From Chloropicon primus (taxonomy: Eukaryota > Chlorophyta > Chloropicophyceae > Chloropicales > Chloropicaceae), in NCBI GenBank assembly GCA_023205875.1, contig CP060763.1, forward strand, positions 1 through 64,000: DNA of 64,000 nucleotides. Reading direction: 5' to 3'. Below, one piece after another: positions 9,498 through 18,610 of the stretch (position 1 is the stretch's first letter; the number at the start of each line of letters is the position of its first letter). The position numbers were made by a program, and so were the translations under genes. The notes beneath the pieces are model-generated. The model ran no database searches and was not told where the DNA came from. It was given only the letters and a program-made list of their open reading frames with translations.

Positions 9498-12400
9498 TCA
9501 CAAGAACTTGTTCTGTATCTTCCTGTGGATGTGGCAGAGGTACTCCACGTACGACATCCCGTTCTGGGTTCGGTCCTCCACGAGCTTGGCCAGCATCTTG
9601 GTCTCCGCCATGGACCCCCTCGCGACGAACTTTAGCCTCATGCACTTGCCGGGGCACATGGAGGACACCACCTTGAAGCACAGGCCGCCCAGGTCGCCCT
9701 TGCTGAACCCGACGAGGTTGGTGTTGAGCTTCCTCTGTATCATCTCGAACGTCGTCTCGCCAAAGAGCCTGTCCAAGACCGGCGGGTACACGCCGAGCCC
9801 GATCCAGATGTACCCGACGTCCTCCTCCAAGAGGAGCAGGCAAGCGTCGTCGTCCATGGCCTCGCTCGAGCACGAGAGCAGGTCCGGGTTCACGTCCCCC
9901 TCGTGGTCCGGGGGCAAGTCCGCCAGCTTGTGCAGCGCCACCAGCCTGGGAAAGAGCATGGGCAGGAGGTCCGTCATGGGAATCGCCGAGATCTTGGCCA
10001 CCAGGGAGGCCCTCGCGTCAGGCTCGCACTTTTGCTGCAGGGACTTGAGCTTGTTGAAGGCCAACATGTACAGGGGCATCAGCTTCAAGGCTTCCGGCAG
10101 AATCAGCTGGCCCGTGGAGGACGCGGTGGCGCAGTACTTCCTGTAGGCGTAAAGGATGTTGACGCACTGTGCCGTGGCCGCCTCCCTCACCTGCTGCGGC
10201 TGCATCTTCTTGAGCGGGAAGCGGTGCACCTCCTGCCTCAGTATTGCGTGCATCTGGGCGTCCAAGTCCGCCGAGCGGTACACGCTCCCCAAAACGGATG
10301 TGGTGGGCAAGGAGATGGTGTGCACCCTGATCCTCCTCTCCCCAAAGCTCGTGGTGTAGAGCAACGCGCACTGGAAGGAGCACTCCTGCCCTTCCTTGAG
10401 CCTCTCCTCGTGCTTGATGAAGGCGACGATGCTCTTGTCCGCATCGATCCCGGCCATGTCCACGTCCGTGGGGGTCCGCACCAGGAAGCTGCCTCTGTAC
10501 TCCTCCACCTCGAGGCCGGCGCTGGCTCTCACCCTCAAGAGGGCCTCGAAGCCCTGCTCCCTCGTCAGGTTGTACCTCAGGTCGTGAGAGAGCCTCTTGG
10601 CGTCAGCGTTCCTGCCGTTGCTTCCATCAAAGTCCTGGTACCCCACAAAGCTGCCTCCTGTGATCTCCGGGAAAAGTCGCAGCCTCGCGATGTCGAGGTG
10701 AGAGGTGGACGTCCTGCCAAAGCAAAAGACGTCCACGCAGACTTGCTTCTCCGCCAGCTCCTCCGCGACTCTCGTGTACAAGTCGCCCTTGGGCCATATC
10801 ATGTTGACCAACGTGCCCCCCTTTCCACCTTCCTTCCTCCTCTGGTCCGCCTCCGAGGGCTCCGCGCCCTGGCCCAGGTTGGTCAGGCTGGCCACAAAAG
10901 CGATCACCTTGCCGCCAACTTTCTGGATCACCTTGCCGCTGGAGTGAATGGCAGCAGCCGCGCAGCTCTCCTGGGGCACGAAGCCCCCCTTCCTGTCGTT
11001 GGAGGCGCTGTGCATGGACATCACGAACCTCAGGATCGCGCAGATCTCCTCCCTGTTCGACTCCCCGTCCAGCAGCACGGAGTTTGCGACCGGGGCGTAG
11101 GGCGTGTCCACGTCCGGCACCACGGTGATCTGGGGCTGCGCCGACCCAGGCTTCATGGAGATGTACTCGATCGTCCTTCCAAAGGTTGCGATTCCGACCT
11201 TGCCGGGGGCGACCCTCGCTCCCTGGTCCTCCTCGGCAGCGCCCCGGTTCTCGAAATTCCGCAGGATCGCCTCGCAGATCCGGTGGGTGATCCCCGCGTT
11301 CACCGCCTCCACGGAGCAATCGATCAAGAAGACGCAGGCCGGCCTCTGAGGCGGCCTGACGAGGTACTGGCTGCTTGCCGTGTACTCGACGGAGCCGAAC
11401 TGGAGCTCCGGCCTGTCGAACTGATCCCTTCGGGTGCCGTTCGGACCCAAGTTGCAAAAGTACCAAGGGGGACACTCGTTCATCGACCCGCACAGATTGC
11501 ACTGGAACCTCCTCCCGCCGTCCAGCCACCTCACGAAGGGGTTCATGTAGGCCTTGCACGTGGTGCACCTCACCGGGCCCTCCTGCGAAGCGTCCACCAA
11601 CATCACTTTCCCTTGGTTGGTGTCCAGGGGGTCCCCCGCGGCCAGGGGCTGACACAGGATCGCGAAGGGCATCTCGCACGTCCGCCTCACGTCCTTGGAC
11701 AGCGGGACCTGGTAAAACGTGCTCCTCATGAACCTGGGGGAGGCGTTGCCCAAGTCCTTGACCACGAACCTCGACGACGTCGGGGGCGGAGGAATCGAAG
11801 CGGAGGAGCTCAGGATGTTGCCGCGCATCAGCCTGTCCTCGTAAGGGTCCGGCCCACCCATCCCCATCCCCATCGCCCCAGCACCGCTCCCGTCCTTGTT
11901 GCTGTTATAGTTCCTCGTCTCGAACACCTGCAGAGCCCGCGCCTTGGCGTCCTGCTTGGGCCGAGGCATCTGGGCAGGGTTGATCCGCGAGGACGCCTTG
12001 TTCGCCGCAGAAGTGTTCGCCGATGGATGCAATGGCTTCGATGCCTGAGTCGGTGCCTGGGCCTCAGGAGCCCCTCCCAACCCCCGCTGCTGGTGCTGGT
12101 GCTGGTGCTGGACCGAACCCGGCGGCTTGCTTCCAAACACAGGCGGACCCCTTCCCCCTTGTGGCGGCGGCAGCGGCGGAGGTCCTTGGTGCTGCCGCTG
12201 CTGCGGAGCCCTCTGCTGCGGCACCGGAGGACCCGGACCCAAGCTAGGCCTCACCTGGCTCGGCATCGGCGGCCTCTTCATCGGTGGAGGACGAAACGGC
12301 AACGACGTCGAGGTCGCGGTCGAGGTCGAGGTCGAGGGAGGAGGGGGTCCCCTTCCCATCGGAACGACCGGCCGGAACGACGACGACGACGATGAGGGTG

Positions 12401-12638
12401 GACGAGGCTGGCCGTTCGCGTTCGGCGCCCCCCTTCCCATCGGAACGACCGGCCGGAACGACGACGGTGGCTGGCCGATCACTCCTCCCCTTCCCCTGCC
12501 CACAGGAGGAGGAGGAGGACGCTGCTGGTGTTGTTGTTGTTGTTGTTGGTGTTGGTGCTGGAGATGCTGGTGTTGGTAGAATGGCGGAGGCGGTCGTGCT
12601 CCCCCCTGAGGAGGAGTCGGGTTGTTCCTCTGCTCCAT
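9498..12638 (-). CDS. SEC24: Sec24, cargo-binding subunit of the COPII coat
   Basis: A 1046-residue Sec24 in one exon. Sec24 pairs with Sec23 on ER exit sites and selects cargo for COPII vesicles. The N-terminal 250 residues are Pro/Gln/His-rich low complexity (runs of PPPP, QHQH), as is usual. The zinc finger has Cys at 358, 361, 380 and 383 (CTTC...CNLC). It is followed by the trunk domain (ACVFLIDCSVEAVNAGI), the beta-sandwich, the helical region and a C-terminal gelsolin-like domain (VGYIWIGLGVYPPVLDRLFG). Length matches the family. The open frame starts with a GTG three codons upstream; 12638 is the first ATG. It converges on the small secreted-peptide gene at 9235. Confidence 0.95.
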   Translation of the reverse strand: MEQRNNPTPPQGGARPPPPFYQHQHLQHQHQQQQQQHQQRPPPPPVGRGRGGVIGQPPSSFRPVVPMGRGAPNANGQPRPPSSSSSSFRPVVPMGRGPPPPSTSTSTATSTSLPFRPPPMKRPPMPSQVRPSLGPGPPVPQQRAPQQRQHQGPPPLPPPQGGRGPPVFGSKPPGSVQHQHQHQQRGLGGAPEAQAPTQASKPLHPSANTSAANKASSRINPAQMPRPKQDAKARALQVFETRNYNSNKDGSGAGAMGMGMGGPDPYEDRLMRGNILSSSASIPPPPTSSRFVVKDLGNASPRFMRSTFYQVPLSKDVRRTCEMPFAILCQPLAAGDPLDTNQGKVMLVDASQEGPVRCTTCKAYMNPFVRWLDGGRRFQCNLCGSMNECPPWYFCNLGPNGTRRDQFDRPELQFGSVEYTASSQYLVRPPQRPACVFLIDCSVEAVNAGITHRICEAILRNFENRGAAEEDQGARVAPGKVGIATFGRTIEYISMKPGSAQPQITVVPDVDTPYAPVANSVLLDGESNREEICAILRFVMSMHSASNDRKGGFVPQESCAAAAIHSSGKVIQKVGGKVIAFVASLTNLGQGAEPSEADQRRKEGGKGGTLVNMIWPKGDLYTRVAEELAEKQVCVDVFCFGRTSTSHLDIARLRLFPEITGGSFVGYQDFDGSNGRNADAKRLSHDLRYNLTREQGFEALLRVRASAGLEVEEYRGSFLVRTPTDVDMAGIDADKSIVAFIKHEERLKEGQECSFQCALLYTTSFGERRIRVHTISLPTTSVLGSVYRSADLDAQMHAILRQEVHRFPLKKMQPQQVREAATAQCVNILYAYRKYCATASSTGQLILPEALKLMPLYMLAFNKLKSLQQKCEPDARASLVAKISAIPMTDLLPMLFPRLVALHKLADLPPDHEGDVNPDLLSCSSEAMDDDACLLLLEEDVGYIWIGLGVYPPVLDRLFGETTFEMIQRKLNTNLVGFSKGDLGGLCFKVVSSMCPGKCMRLKFVARGSMAETKMLAKLVEDRTQNGMSYVEYLCHIHRKIQNKFL

Positions 12639-13026
12639 GTCCTCCACTCTCTCTGCGCTCCTCTCTGCTCACTGAAACGAAACCTAAAATCAAATTTTGG
12701 CCGCTGCTGCTGCCTGGCCCACAACAGGGGGAGAGGCTGGTGACCAAGGGGGAGGAGGGAGGACATGAGGCAAGCCATGCGGAGGACTTGATCCGATCCC
12801 GTCCTGCTCTCTCTGATCTCTCTCAGCTCTCTCTCTGGTCTCTTTCTCTCCTGGGCTCTCGGTTGGGAGGGAGGAGGAGCAACAGAAGGACGAGGACGAC
12901 GGGGAAGGGAAGGAGGCGGGGGGATTGGGCCAAGCAATGAAGAATACGCTCGTTACAGAAGTGATCCTGTCTCCTCGAGGGCGGTGGGGAGGGGACCCTC
13001 GCCGCCCAATCATCATGCCACTGTGT
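12639..13026. other. Intergenic stretch upstream of SEC24
   Basis: No gene is seen here. The region holds purine/pyrimidine-biased tracts (tctctctctgatctctctc near 12810-12840), presumably SEC24 promoter and 5' UTR. Open frames crossing it are low-complexity shadows. Confidence 0.5.
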
Positions 13027-13445
13027 TCACAGGCACCTGAGCCTGCAGAAGAAGCTGTCCCGGCCACATGAGTCGAGGCAAATCGTGGACCCGAGGGTTG
13101 AGCCTGGCCAGCAGGGAAGCAGGGGCGAGCCTCGCATCCAGAATGCTGCGCCCACGCCCGGATCCTCGTAGGTGCTTCGGATCACAAAAGAAAAGAGGGA
13201 GAGGTTTCGTGAGCGACCGAGCAGGATGGAAAAGGCGCTGTCATCACTCACCATCGACGGCAGACTTCTTCGTACGTGCAGGAGTGTTGCGGGGTACTGC
13301 ACTGAAGCCAGGCCAGGATGTTCCATCCGTACGGGCAACCGCCCCCCTGTTGCAGAGCACGCGCTGCTTCCACGGTTTGCGATGCCAAGCATGCGACCAA
13401 AACGCATGACACTATGAACGCTATGAATGACGACGAAGACTTCAT
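13027..13445 (-). CDS. Small secreted Cys-rich peptide, two exons
   Basis: The ATG at 13445 begins a signal peptide (MKSSSSFIAFIVSC, then LVACLASQTVEA) followed by ARALQQGGG and a short Cys-bearing region (CPYGW, LQC, HSC, EEVC). Unspliced, the frame ends at 13248. A perfect donor (TG|GTGAGT, last exon base 13252) sits just before that stop. A strong acceptor (TTCTTCTGCAG) gives a second exon 13042-13027 in phase, changing the end to WLRCL. The spliced product is 69 residues, with five Cys in the mature part. An acceptor 12 bases earlier (GGGACAG) would add CFFC. Function is unknown; defence peptide, signalling peptide or inhibitor are all possible. Confidence 0.6.
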
Positions 13446-13464
13446 CCTTTTACTGTGTTGTCGA

Positions 13465-13575
13465 GTTCGTAACGGCTGGCTGCGTTCTCCCGTCGTGGAT
13501 CGGCGGCGTTGTTCGTAACGGCTGGCTGCGTTCTCTCGTCGCGGATCGGCGGCGTTGTTCGTAACGGCTGGCGGA
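13465..13575. repeat. 46-bp tandem repeat upstream of the secreted peptide
   Basis: Units begin gttcgtaacggctgg at 13465, 13511 and 13557 (exact period 46), with one or two base differences and a truncated third copy. It lies directly upstream of the ATG at 13445 on the minus strand, so it could act as a promoter repeat. Confidence 0.85.
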
Positions 13576-13696
13576 TTAGGCCGCGGTCGACTCGATGTCT
13601 GAATTGCTCCATTCGCCATAGCGACGATTTCGAGGAAAATGCGAAATTTTTTCCAGGGGACGAGGGACCTCAGGACAACAAGGCAAAGGAAAGGAT

Positions 13697-13935
13697 GGTG
13701 CATCCATCTTCATCGTCGTCCCCGTCGTGAACAGATTGTTGTTGTGGATGGATTACTCTGTGGTTTAGGTCTGACCTCGCCGACAATGCAAAAGCTTTTT
13801 CTTTTTTATATTTTCCCTCTAGCAGGATTATTGGCTCGCCTTCCTGAGGGCCTCCATGTGGGCCTCCATGTGGCAAAAAGAAAGATGTTAGTGGTGGTGC
13901 ATCATCATCATCTTCATCGTCGTCCCCGTCTTTAA
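13697..13935. repeat. Duplicated tail of the MCMBP gene and its 3' flank
   Basis: Two blocks recur. The phrase ttcatcgtcgtccccgtc with a following aacagatt is at 13709-13736 and 13910-13940. The phrase cgccttcctgagg with cctccatgtggcaaaa is at 13839-13878 and again inside the real gene at 13950-13980. The copy still reads as the last MCMBP codons (HMEALRKA) on the minus strand, with an extra repeat of HMEA. It is a relic of a local duplication of about 100-200 bp. Confidence 0.75.
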
Positions 13936-13939
13936 CAGA

Positions 13940-15886
13940 TTAGGATTGGGCCGCCTTCCTGAGGTCCTCCATGTGGCAAAACTTCTTGTACGTCTCGACG
14001 GTCAGGGTGCCCTCGCCGTGGCTCTGGGCGAGGAGCCTGGACAGGGTCAATGTCCTGTGGAAGTGCTCCGCGCCCACCGACCTGGGGTCCTTCTGCCTCT
14101 GCTGCACAAAGTCCTGTTGCAGGACGGAGGACACCTCCTCCGGAATGGCGTAGTCCAGGAGCCAGCAGTGGGCAAGGTACGCGCGGATCTCGTTCAGGTC
14201 GGCCTCCGAGGGGCTCCCCGCGGCCGCGGCCTCCTGCTGGTGCTGCGGCTTGATCTGGACGCACGTGTCGCAGGGGAGGAGGCTCTTCGTGGTGCTCACG
14301 ACGGTGATGGGCACGTTGCAGGGGATGGGGAGCCTGTAGAACTGGAAGTCGGCCTCCAAGGTCTGGTTCTCCATGAGGTTCTTCAGGGCCTGGAAGTTTT
14401 GCACCCCCACCTGCGCCAGCTGGCCCTCCTTGAGCTGGGTCTCGTCCAGCAGCAAGTGGGTTTGGTCCGCCAGCAGCAGCGGCCCCCCCACGAGCCTCGA
14501 CACCCTGTAGTCCTTCCTGGGCCACAGGGGCCAAGCGTTGAGCTTCTGCAGGGACAGGGGGAGGGACTGGCACCTCGGGACGAGGGACCTCAGGAGGGCC
14601 TCGAGGGCGGCGCACTCCTTGCCGCTCAGGTGGCTCCCCGTGAGGTTGAGGGCGTGCTTGCCCACGACGATGCCGGTGTTGGCGCCGGCGTCCCTCCTGC
14701 AGCTGCTGAGCAGGTGGATGAGGAGGTACTCGGCCGCGAGCCTGTCCCCCTGGAGGTGCCTGGCCACCAGGTCGACGGCCTTGGCCCTCGCCGCCTCCAG
14801 CTTTGCCTTGTCCTGCCGGAGGGCGAGGGCGACCGGGTTCCTCGCGAACTTCTCCTCCATCAGGTGCTGGTAGCACTGCACCTTCCTCCCCACGATCACG
14901 TGAACCCTCGGAACCTGAGAAGCGGGAGGGTTGTTGGCCAAGTCCTCCTGGGTCACCTCCTCCCCCTCCTGGAACTGGCCCGACTGGAAGAGCGCAAGCC
15001 TCGGGTCGACCCCGAGCACTCCGATCACCTCCACCACGTCGTTCAGCTTGACGCCCTCGAGGCCCGGGGCGGGCGCCCCGCTCTCGTCCGCGGTCTCGTA
15101 GATCTTCACCAGGCAGGGCTTCTCCCCCTCGTTCTGGTTCACCTTGGTGCCGAGGTCGACCTCCATCATGGAATCGTCGGAGGGCTGCTGCTGCTGCTGC
15201 TGCTGCTGGGTGCCGCAGCACGACTCTCCCGCCGCGCAGCACCCGCCCTTTCCCCCGACCCTCCTCTTGGCCTGCCCAGCCGGGTCGCACTCCATCATCG
15301 CGTCGTCGTCGCCGTCCTCCCTGACACCCTCCTCCTGGTCCGGCGCCGACCTCTTCCTGTCGGAGGAGAAGACCTCCATCTCCTCCAGTTGATGCTTGGC
15401 CGCCTCGGCTCCAGGTCTCACCCAGGCCGCCTCTCCCGTAACCGCCACGCAGAACAGCGGCTTCCTCTCCCACATCACCGTCTCACTCGCCTCACTCAAG
15501 TCGTCCTTGGCAAAGTCCTGGTACTTTGTGGTCTGCCAGGCTCCGTCCTTCCTGTACGCACCAGTGAAGTACTCCGGGTTCAGCATGTCCCTCACCATGC
15601 CGATGTACCTGACCAGCGAGCCATCGGGAAGGTGAGTGATGTCCTCCGAGGAAGTGTCGTTCAGGCACGGCACTTCCTCTTTCCTCGAGGGATCCAAAAG
15701 GTAGGGCAAGAACGCCTCCCTCACTCCAGGAATAAAAGACTGAGGAGGAGGAGGATGCTGGTGCTGGTGCTGGTGTTGGGGATTGGAGGAGGTGTTCCCG
15801 CCAGTGCCACCGCACGCCTCCTGGAACCTCTCCCTCACGAACCCCACCGGGTTCCCAACCCTCTGATCCAGACCCGAACCCGTCAT
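13940..15886 (-). CDS. MCMBP: MCM-binding protein (MCMBP / ETG1)
   Basis: A 648-residue intronless homologue of MCMBP, called ETG1 in plants. It binds the MCM2-7 replicative helicase and supports its assembly, unloading and sister-chromatid cohesion. Length is close to the human protein (about 640). Recognisable blocks are the N-terminal GSLVRYIGMVRDMLNPEYF region, the central CLVKIYE and NDVVEVIGVLGVDP block, the PRVHVIVGRKV segment, and a C-terminal AAA-like half with HALNLTGSHL and PCNVPITVVSTTKSLLP. There is an acidic/Gln-rich insert near residue 200 (a run of nine Gln). It shares a 264-bp promoter with the gene at 16151, and that promoter holds E2F-type sites, which fits the known E2F control of ETG1. 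Confidence 0.92.
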   Translation of the reverse strand: MTGSGLDQRVGNPVGFVRERFQEACGGTGGNTSSNPQHQHQHQHPPPPQSFIPGVREAFLPYLLDPSRKEEVPCLNDTSSEDITHLPDGSLVRYIGMVRDMLNPEYFTGAYRKDGAWQTTKYQDFAKDDLSEASETVMWERKPLFCVAVTGEAAWVRPGAEAAKHQLEEMEVFSSDRKRSAPDQEEGVREDGDDDAMMECDPAGQAKRRVGGKGGCCAAGESCCGTQQQQQQQQPSDDSMMEVDLGTKVNQNEGEKPCLVKIYETADESGAPAPGLEGVKLNDVVEVIGVLGVDPRLALFQSGQFQEGEEVTQEDLANNPPASQVPRVHVIVGRKVQCYQHLMEEKFARNPVALALRQDKAKLEAARAKAVDLVARHLQGDRLAAEYLLIHLLSSCRRDAGANTGIVVGKHALNLTGSHLSGKECAALEALLRSLVPRCQSLPLSLQKLNAWPLWPRKDYRVSRLVGGPLLLADQTHLLLDETQLKEGQLAQVGVQNFQALKNLMENQTLEADFQFYRLPIPCNVPITVVSTTKSLLPCDTCVQIKPQHQQEAAAAGSPSEADLNEIRAYLAHCWLLDYAIPEEVSSVLQQDFVQQRQKDPRSVGAEHFHRTLTLSRLLAQSHGEGTLTVETYKKFCHMEDLRKAAQS

Positions 15887-16065
15887 CCCAATCTAAATCC
15901 TTCCTTCCTTCCTTCCTTGGTTCCTTGGTTCGTTGGTCAAGAACAAGCCGACCAAGCGAGTGGAAAGTGGAGCGGACGAAGAACAAACCGTTCTCCTCAC
16001 AAAGTGACCCGCTCTGTCTCTCTCTCCGTCTCTTTGTTCGCCGCGCCGTCGCTCGTTCCCCTCGA

Positions 16066-16110
16066 TTTTGGCGCGAACGAATGAAGAAAAGGGCGCGAAT
16101 TTTGGCGGGA
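16066..16110. promoter_or_regulatory. E2F-type sites in a bidirectional promoter
   Basis: TTTTGGCGCGAA (16066-16077) matches the E2F consensus TTTSSCGC. A second site TTTTGGCGGGA lies at 16100-16110, preceded by GGGCGCGAA (16091-16099), an inverted-type match. All lie within the 264 bp between the MCMBP start (15886) and the gene starting at 16151. ETG1 in plants is a known E2F target. Confidence 0.7.
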
Positions 16111-16150
16111 GAGGAGAGAGGAGGAGGAGACATCCATCCATTGGATTGCG

Positions 16151-16828
16151 ATGAGTTTCCGGAAGGAGAAGAGAGGGTTGGTGGGGAGGCAGAACGTGGC
16201 GCTGTTGCAGACCTTGGCAGTGCTCTACTTGTATCTGTCCATCCTCCTCGGTCGGGATAGGGATGGGGATCACCACCAGCAGGAAACCGGGATTCGTCAT
16301 TACTTGACGAGTGCATTGGGTGTGGTGTACGTCCTGAGGTGCAACCTCATGCTCCGCTGGCTGTTGCCACGTGCGGTATCCAAGGAGGAGATTTACTTTG
16401 TGTTTCCTGTGTTCCTTCCTGTGGTTTTGCTTTCCCTCGCCAAAGGGGCCAAGGACGTGGAGAGGGAGGTGACCACGGTGGAGGCACTCGTGGCCCTGGG
16501 ACTGTACGCCGCGGGCTCTTGGCTCAGCACGCGGTCGGAGTGGCAGAGGAAGGCGTGGAAGGAGCGGCGGGAGAACAGAGGGAAGTGCTACACGGAGGGG
16601 CTCTTCGCCCTGTCCAGGAATCCCAACTACCTGGGAGACGTGGTGCTGTTCTCGGGCTGGGCTCTCGCGACGGGACGGTGGTGGACCTGGTGGGTGCCCC
16701 TGTTCATGGGCCTCTCCTTCGTGTTTTACCACATCCCGGAGAAGGAGGCGTACCTGGCAAGCCGCTACAAGGCGCAGTGGCCGGCCTACAAGGCGAGGAC
16801 GAAGGCTTTGCTGCCGTACATTCACTGA
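16151..16828 (+). CDS. DUF1295-like membrane protein (steroid reductase / ICMT-like fold)
   Basis: A 225-residue multi-pass membrane protein. The C-terminal third carries the family hallmark: GLFALSRNPNYLGD, two hydrophobic spans, then HIPEKEAYLASRYKAQWPAY and a terminal LLPYI. This pattern is shared by DUF1295, 3-oxo-5-alpha-steroid reductase-like proteins and phospholipid/isoprenylcysteine methyltransferases. Hydrophobic spans are visible near residues 16-34, 53-72, 82-98 and 111-124 as well as in the C-terminal part. The exact substrate cannot be told; a lipid-modifying oxidoreductase or methyltransferase is likely. It is divergent from MCMBP and shares the E2F-site promoter, so S-phase-linked expression is possible. 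It converges on the MORN gene. Confidence 0.8.
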   Translation: MSFRKEKRGLVGRQNVALLQTLAVLYLYLSILLGRDRDGDHHQQETGIRHYLTSALGVVYVLRCNLMLRWLLPRAVSKEEIYFVFPVFLPVVLLSLAKGAKDVEREVTTVEALVALGLYAAGSWLSTRSEWQRKAWKERRENRGKCYTEGLFALSRNPNYLGDVVLFSGWALATGRWWTWWVPLFMGLSFVFYHIPEKEAYLASRYKAQWPAYKARTKALLPYIH

Positions 16829-16907
16829 AGGAAGGAAGGGGAAGCAAAACGAGGCAAAGCTAATGAATACGAATGAATGAATTTGCTGTTCTCTTCTGTT
16901 TTGTTTC

Positions 16908-17717
16908 TCAGCCGCGTCGAGCTCGGGGCTGGGGCTTGACCTTGAACTCCCTGGCGCCCCTCGCTGCGTGGTCGGCCTCCATCGCCTTCTTCCTCGAGAG
17001 GTACTTGGAGCAGGTCATGACATCGCCGATGTAGGAGTCCTCGAGCCACTCCCCCTCCTGAGGCACGATCTCCCCGTTGCCCTTGGGAATCAACTTCACC
17101 CCGCAGCCGTGCATGTTGTTCTCGGACCACTCCCCCCGGTACACCCTGCGGGACCACGACGACGACGACGAAGAAGAAGAAGAAGAAGAAGAATTGTTTC
17201 CGAGGTGGGTTGTCAGCAACGAAGAATGTAACCCCTCGCGAGCCTTCAGATTGGCAACGCTACTTACGCTCCGTTCTTCCAGACGTAGACCCCGAGTCCG
17301 TTCATGTGGTTGTCCTTGTACTCCCCCTCGTACCTGTCCCCGTTGGCATACCTCAGCACGCCCCGAATGTGGCACTTCCCCTCCCTCACCAAACCCTCGT
17401 AGTTGCTGCCATCCCTCTGCGAGAACGAGGGCGAGACAGACGGAAACGTGTCAGCAGAAGAAGGCAAAACGTCCAAGAGGGGAAAGAATCCAAGCAGCGG
17501 GCTGACTCACCCACTTGACGCTCTCCCAAGTGACTTGGCTGCTCGTGGCTTCGTTCTCGTTTTCTTTCCCTCGACTCCTCCTCGCTTTCCTCCTGCTCCT
17601 GTTCACCTCCTCCTCGTCAAACGTTCCCTCCACCTTGACCCTCGCATCCGCCCCTCGGCTGTCCTTCCTCCTCCACCCACCAAGGAGATCCAGCACAGCA
17701 GCACCCATGCCCCTCAT
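16908..17717 (-). CDS. MORN-repeat protein, three exons, 197 aa
   Basis: Exons are 17717-17511, 17416-17268 and 17145-16908. Donors are GTGAGT and GTAAGT; acceptors are TCTCGCAG and GGTCCCGCAG. Phases join cleanly into 197 residues; an in-frame second ATG lies at 17708. Exon 1 is basic and low complexity. Exons 2 and 3 carry at least three MORN units: NYEGLVREGKCHIRGVLRYA, YEGEYKDNHMNGLGVYVWKN and YRGEWSENNMHGCGVKLI, plus a weaker fourth. MORN arrays bind membranes or scaffold cytoskeletal structures, including flagellar ones. The C-terminus is basic (VKPQPRARRG). The second intron holds an imperfect (GAA)/(GAC) microsatellite. Confidence 0.85.
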
Positions 17718-18336
17718 TGCTCCTCGCCTTTGCTTCCTTGCTCGTGCCTCGAATCAAGAACCAAATCCTTCCACCGAGGGGTCTCCCGAAAGATCTCGAG
17801 ACGTGAGATCGACCCGTCCCGCCTCCCGTGCCTCCACCTCCTCCGATCGCTCCCCAAGCAACCGGCCCGCTCCTCTCCCTCTCCCTCTCCCCTCCTCCCT
17901 CTCCCTTGGTGGTTTCGTCCGGCCGCCACCGAGGTCAATCCGGCACCAAATCCTTCCACCGAGGGGTCTCCTGAAAGATCTCGAGACGCACGATCGATCA
18001 ACGCCCTCCCTTCTCGCCCCTCTCTCTCCCCTCGCCCCCCGATCGCAACCCAAACCTCCGCCCCGCTCCTCTCCCTCTCCCTCTCCCTCTCCGCCGCTCC
18101 CCTGCCGTCCTGGAATAGAAAACCCCGTCTTCGGTAACGCTCGATCGATCGAATCGATCGAGGCCCCGTGTTTTGTGTAGAAAACGCTTACGATCGATGT
18201 TGGCGCCTCTTTCTCGAGATCAGAGATATTTCACCAACCGATCGATCGATCGCACCGATCGGCAACAACGAGAGAACAGAGCAACGACGACGACGACGAC
18301 GACGACGACGAGGAGGAGGAGGTGGACGACGAGGAG

Positions 18337-18370
<34 letters not shown>

Positions 18371-18610
18371 CGCGTTTTTTTGTTTTTTTTGCTTTTCTTG
18401 TTTCTTTCTTCTTTTTCGGCATTAAGGCCCGCGAGGAGTGGTTGACTTTACTTTACCCTTGGTCCCTCCGCAGCACGAGGACGCATCCCGTCACCAGCTT
18501 GCTTGCTTGCTCGGTGGTTCAACCCAAGCGTTGTCCATACTTTCTCCATACTCCATACTCCTTTCTCGGCATTAGGCATTAGGCCTCGGGTTTGAGTTTG
18601 TTGTGGCCTG
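17718..18610. repeat. Intergenic region with a 185-bp-spaced duplication and microsatellites
   Basis: The 45-bp block starting ccaaatccttccaccgaggg and running through gatctcgagacg occurs at 17761 and 17946 (spacing 185 bp, two or three differences). Further right are dense gatcgatc motifs (18140-18255), a (GAC)n run (18283-18309), and a (CT)n tract (18337-18360) followed by (GT)n. No credible gene is seen. Confidence 0.8.

Noticed and set aside
9903-12395. 830-residue plus-strand frame opposite SEC24
   Set aside because: Shadow of SEC24 produced by high GC3; Arg/Leu/Pro-rich with no domain.
13946-16084. 712-residue plus-strand frame opposite MCMBP
   Set aside because: Shadow frame; the minus-strand frame has clear MCMBP homology and a fitting start and stop.
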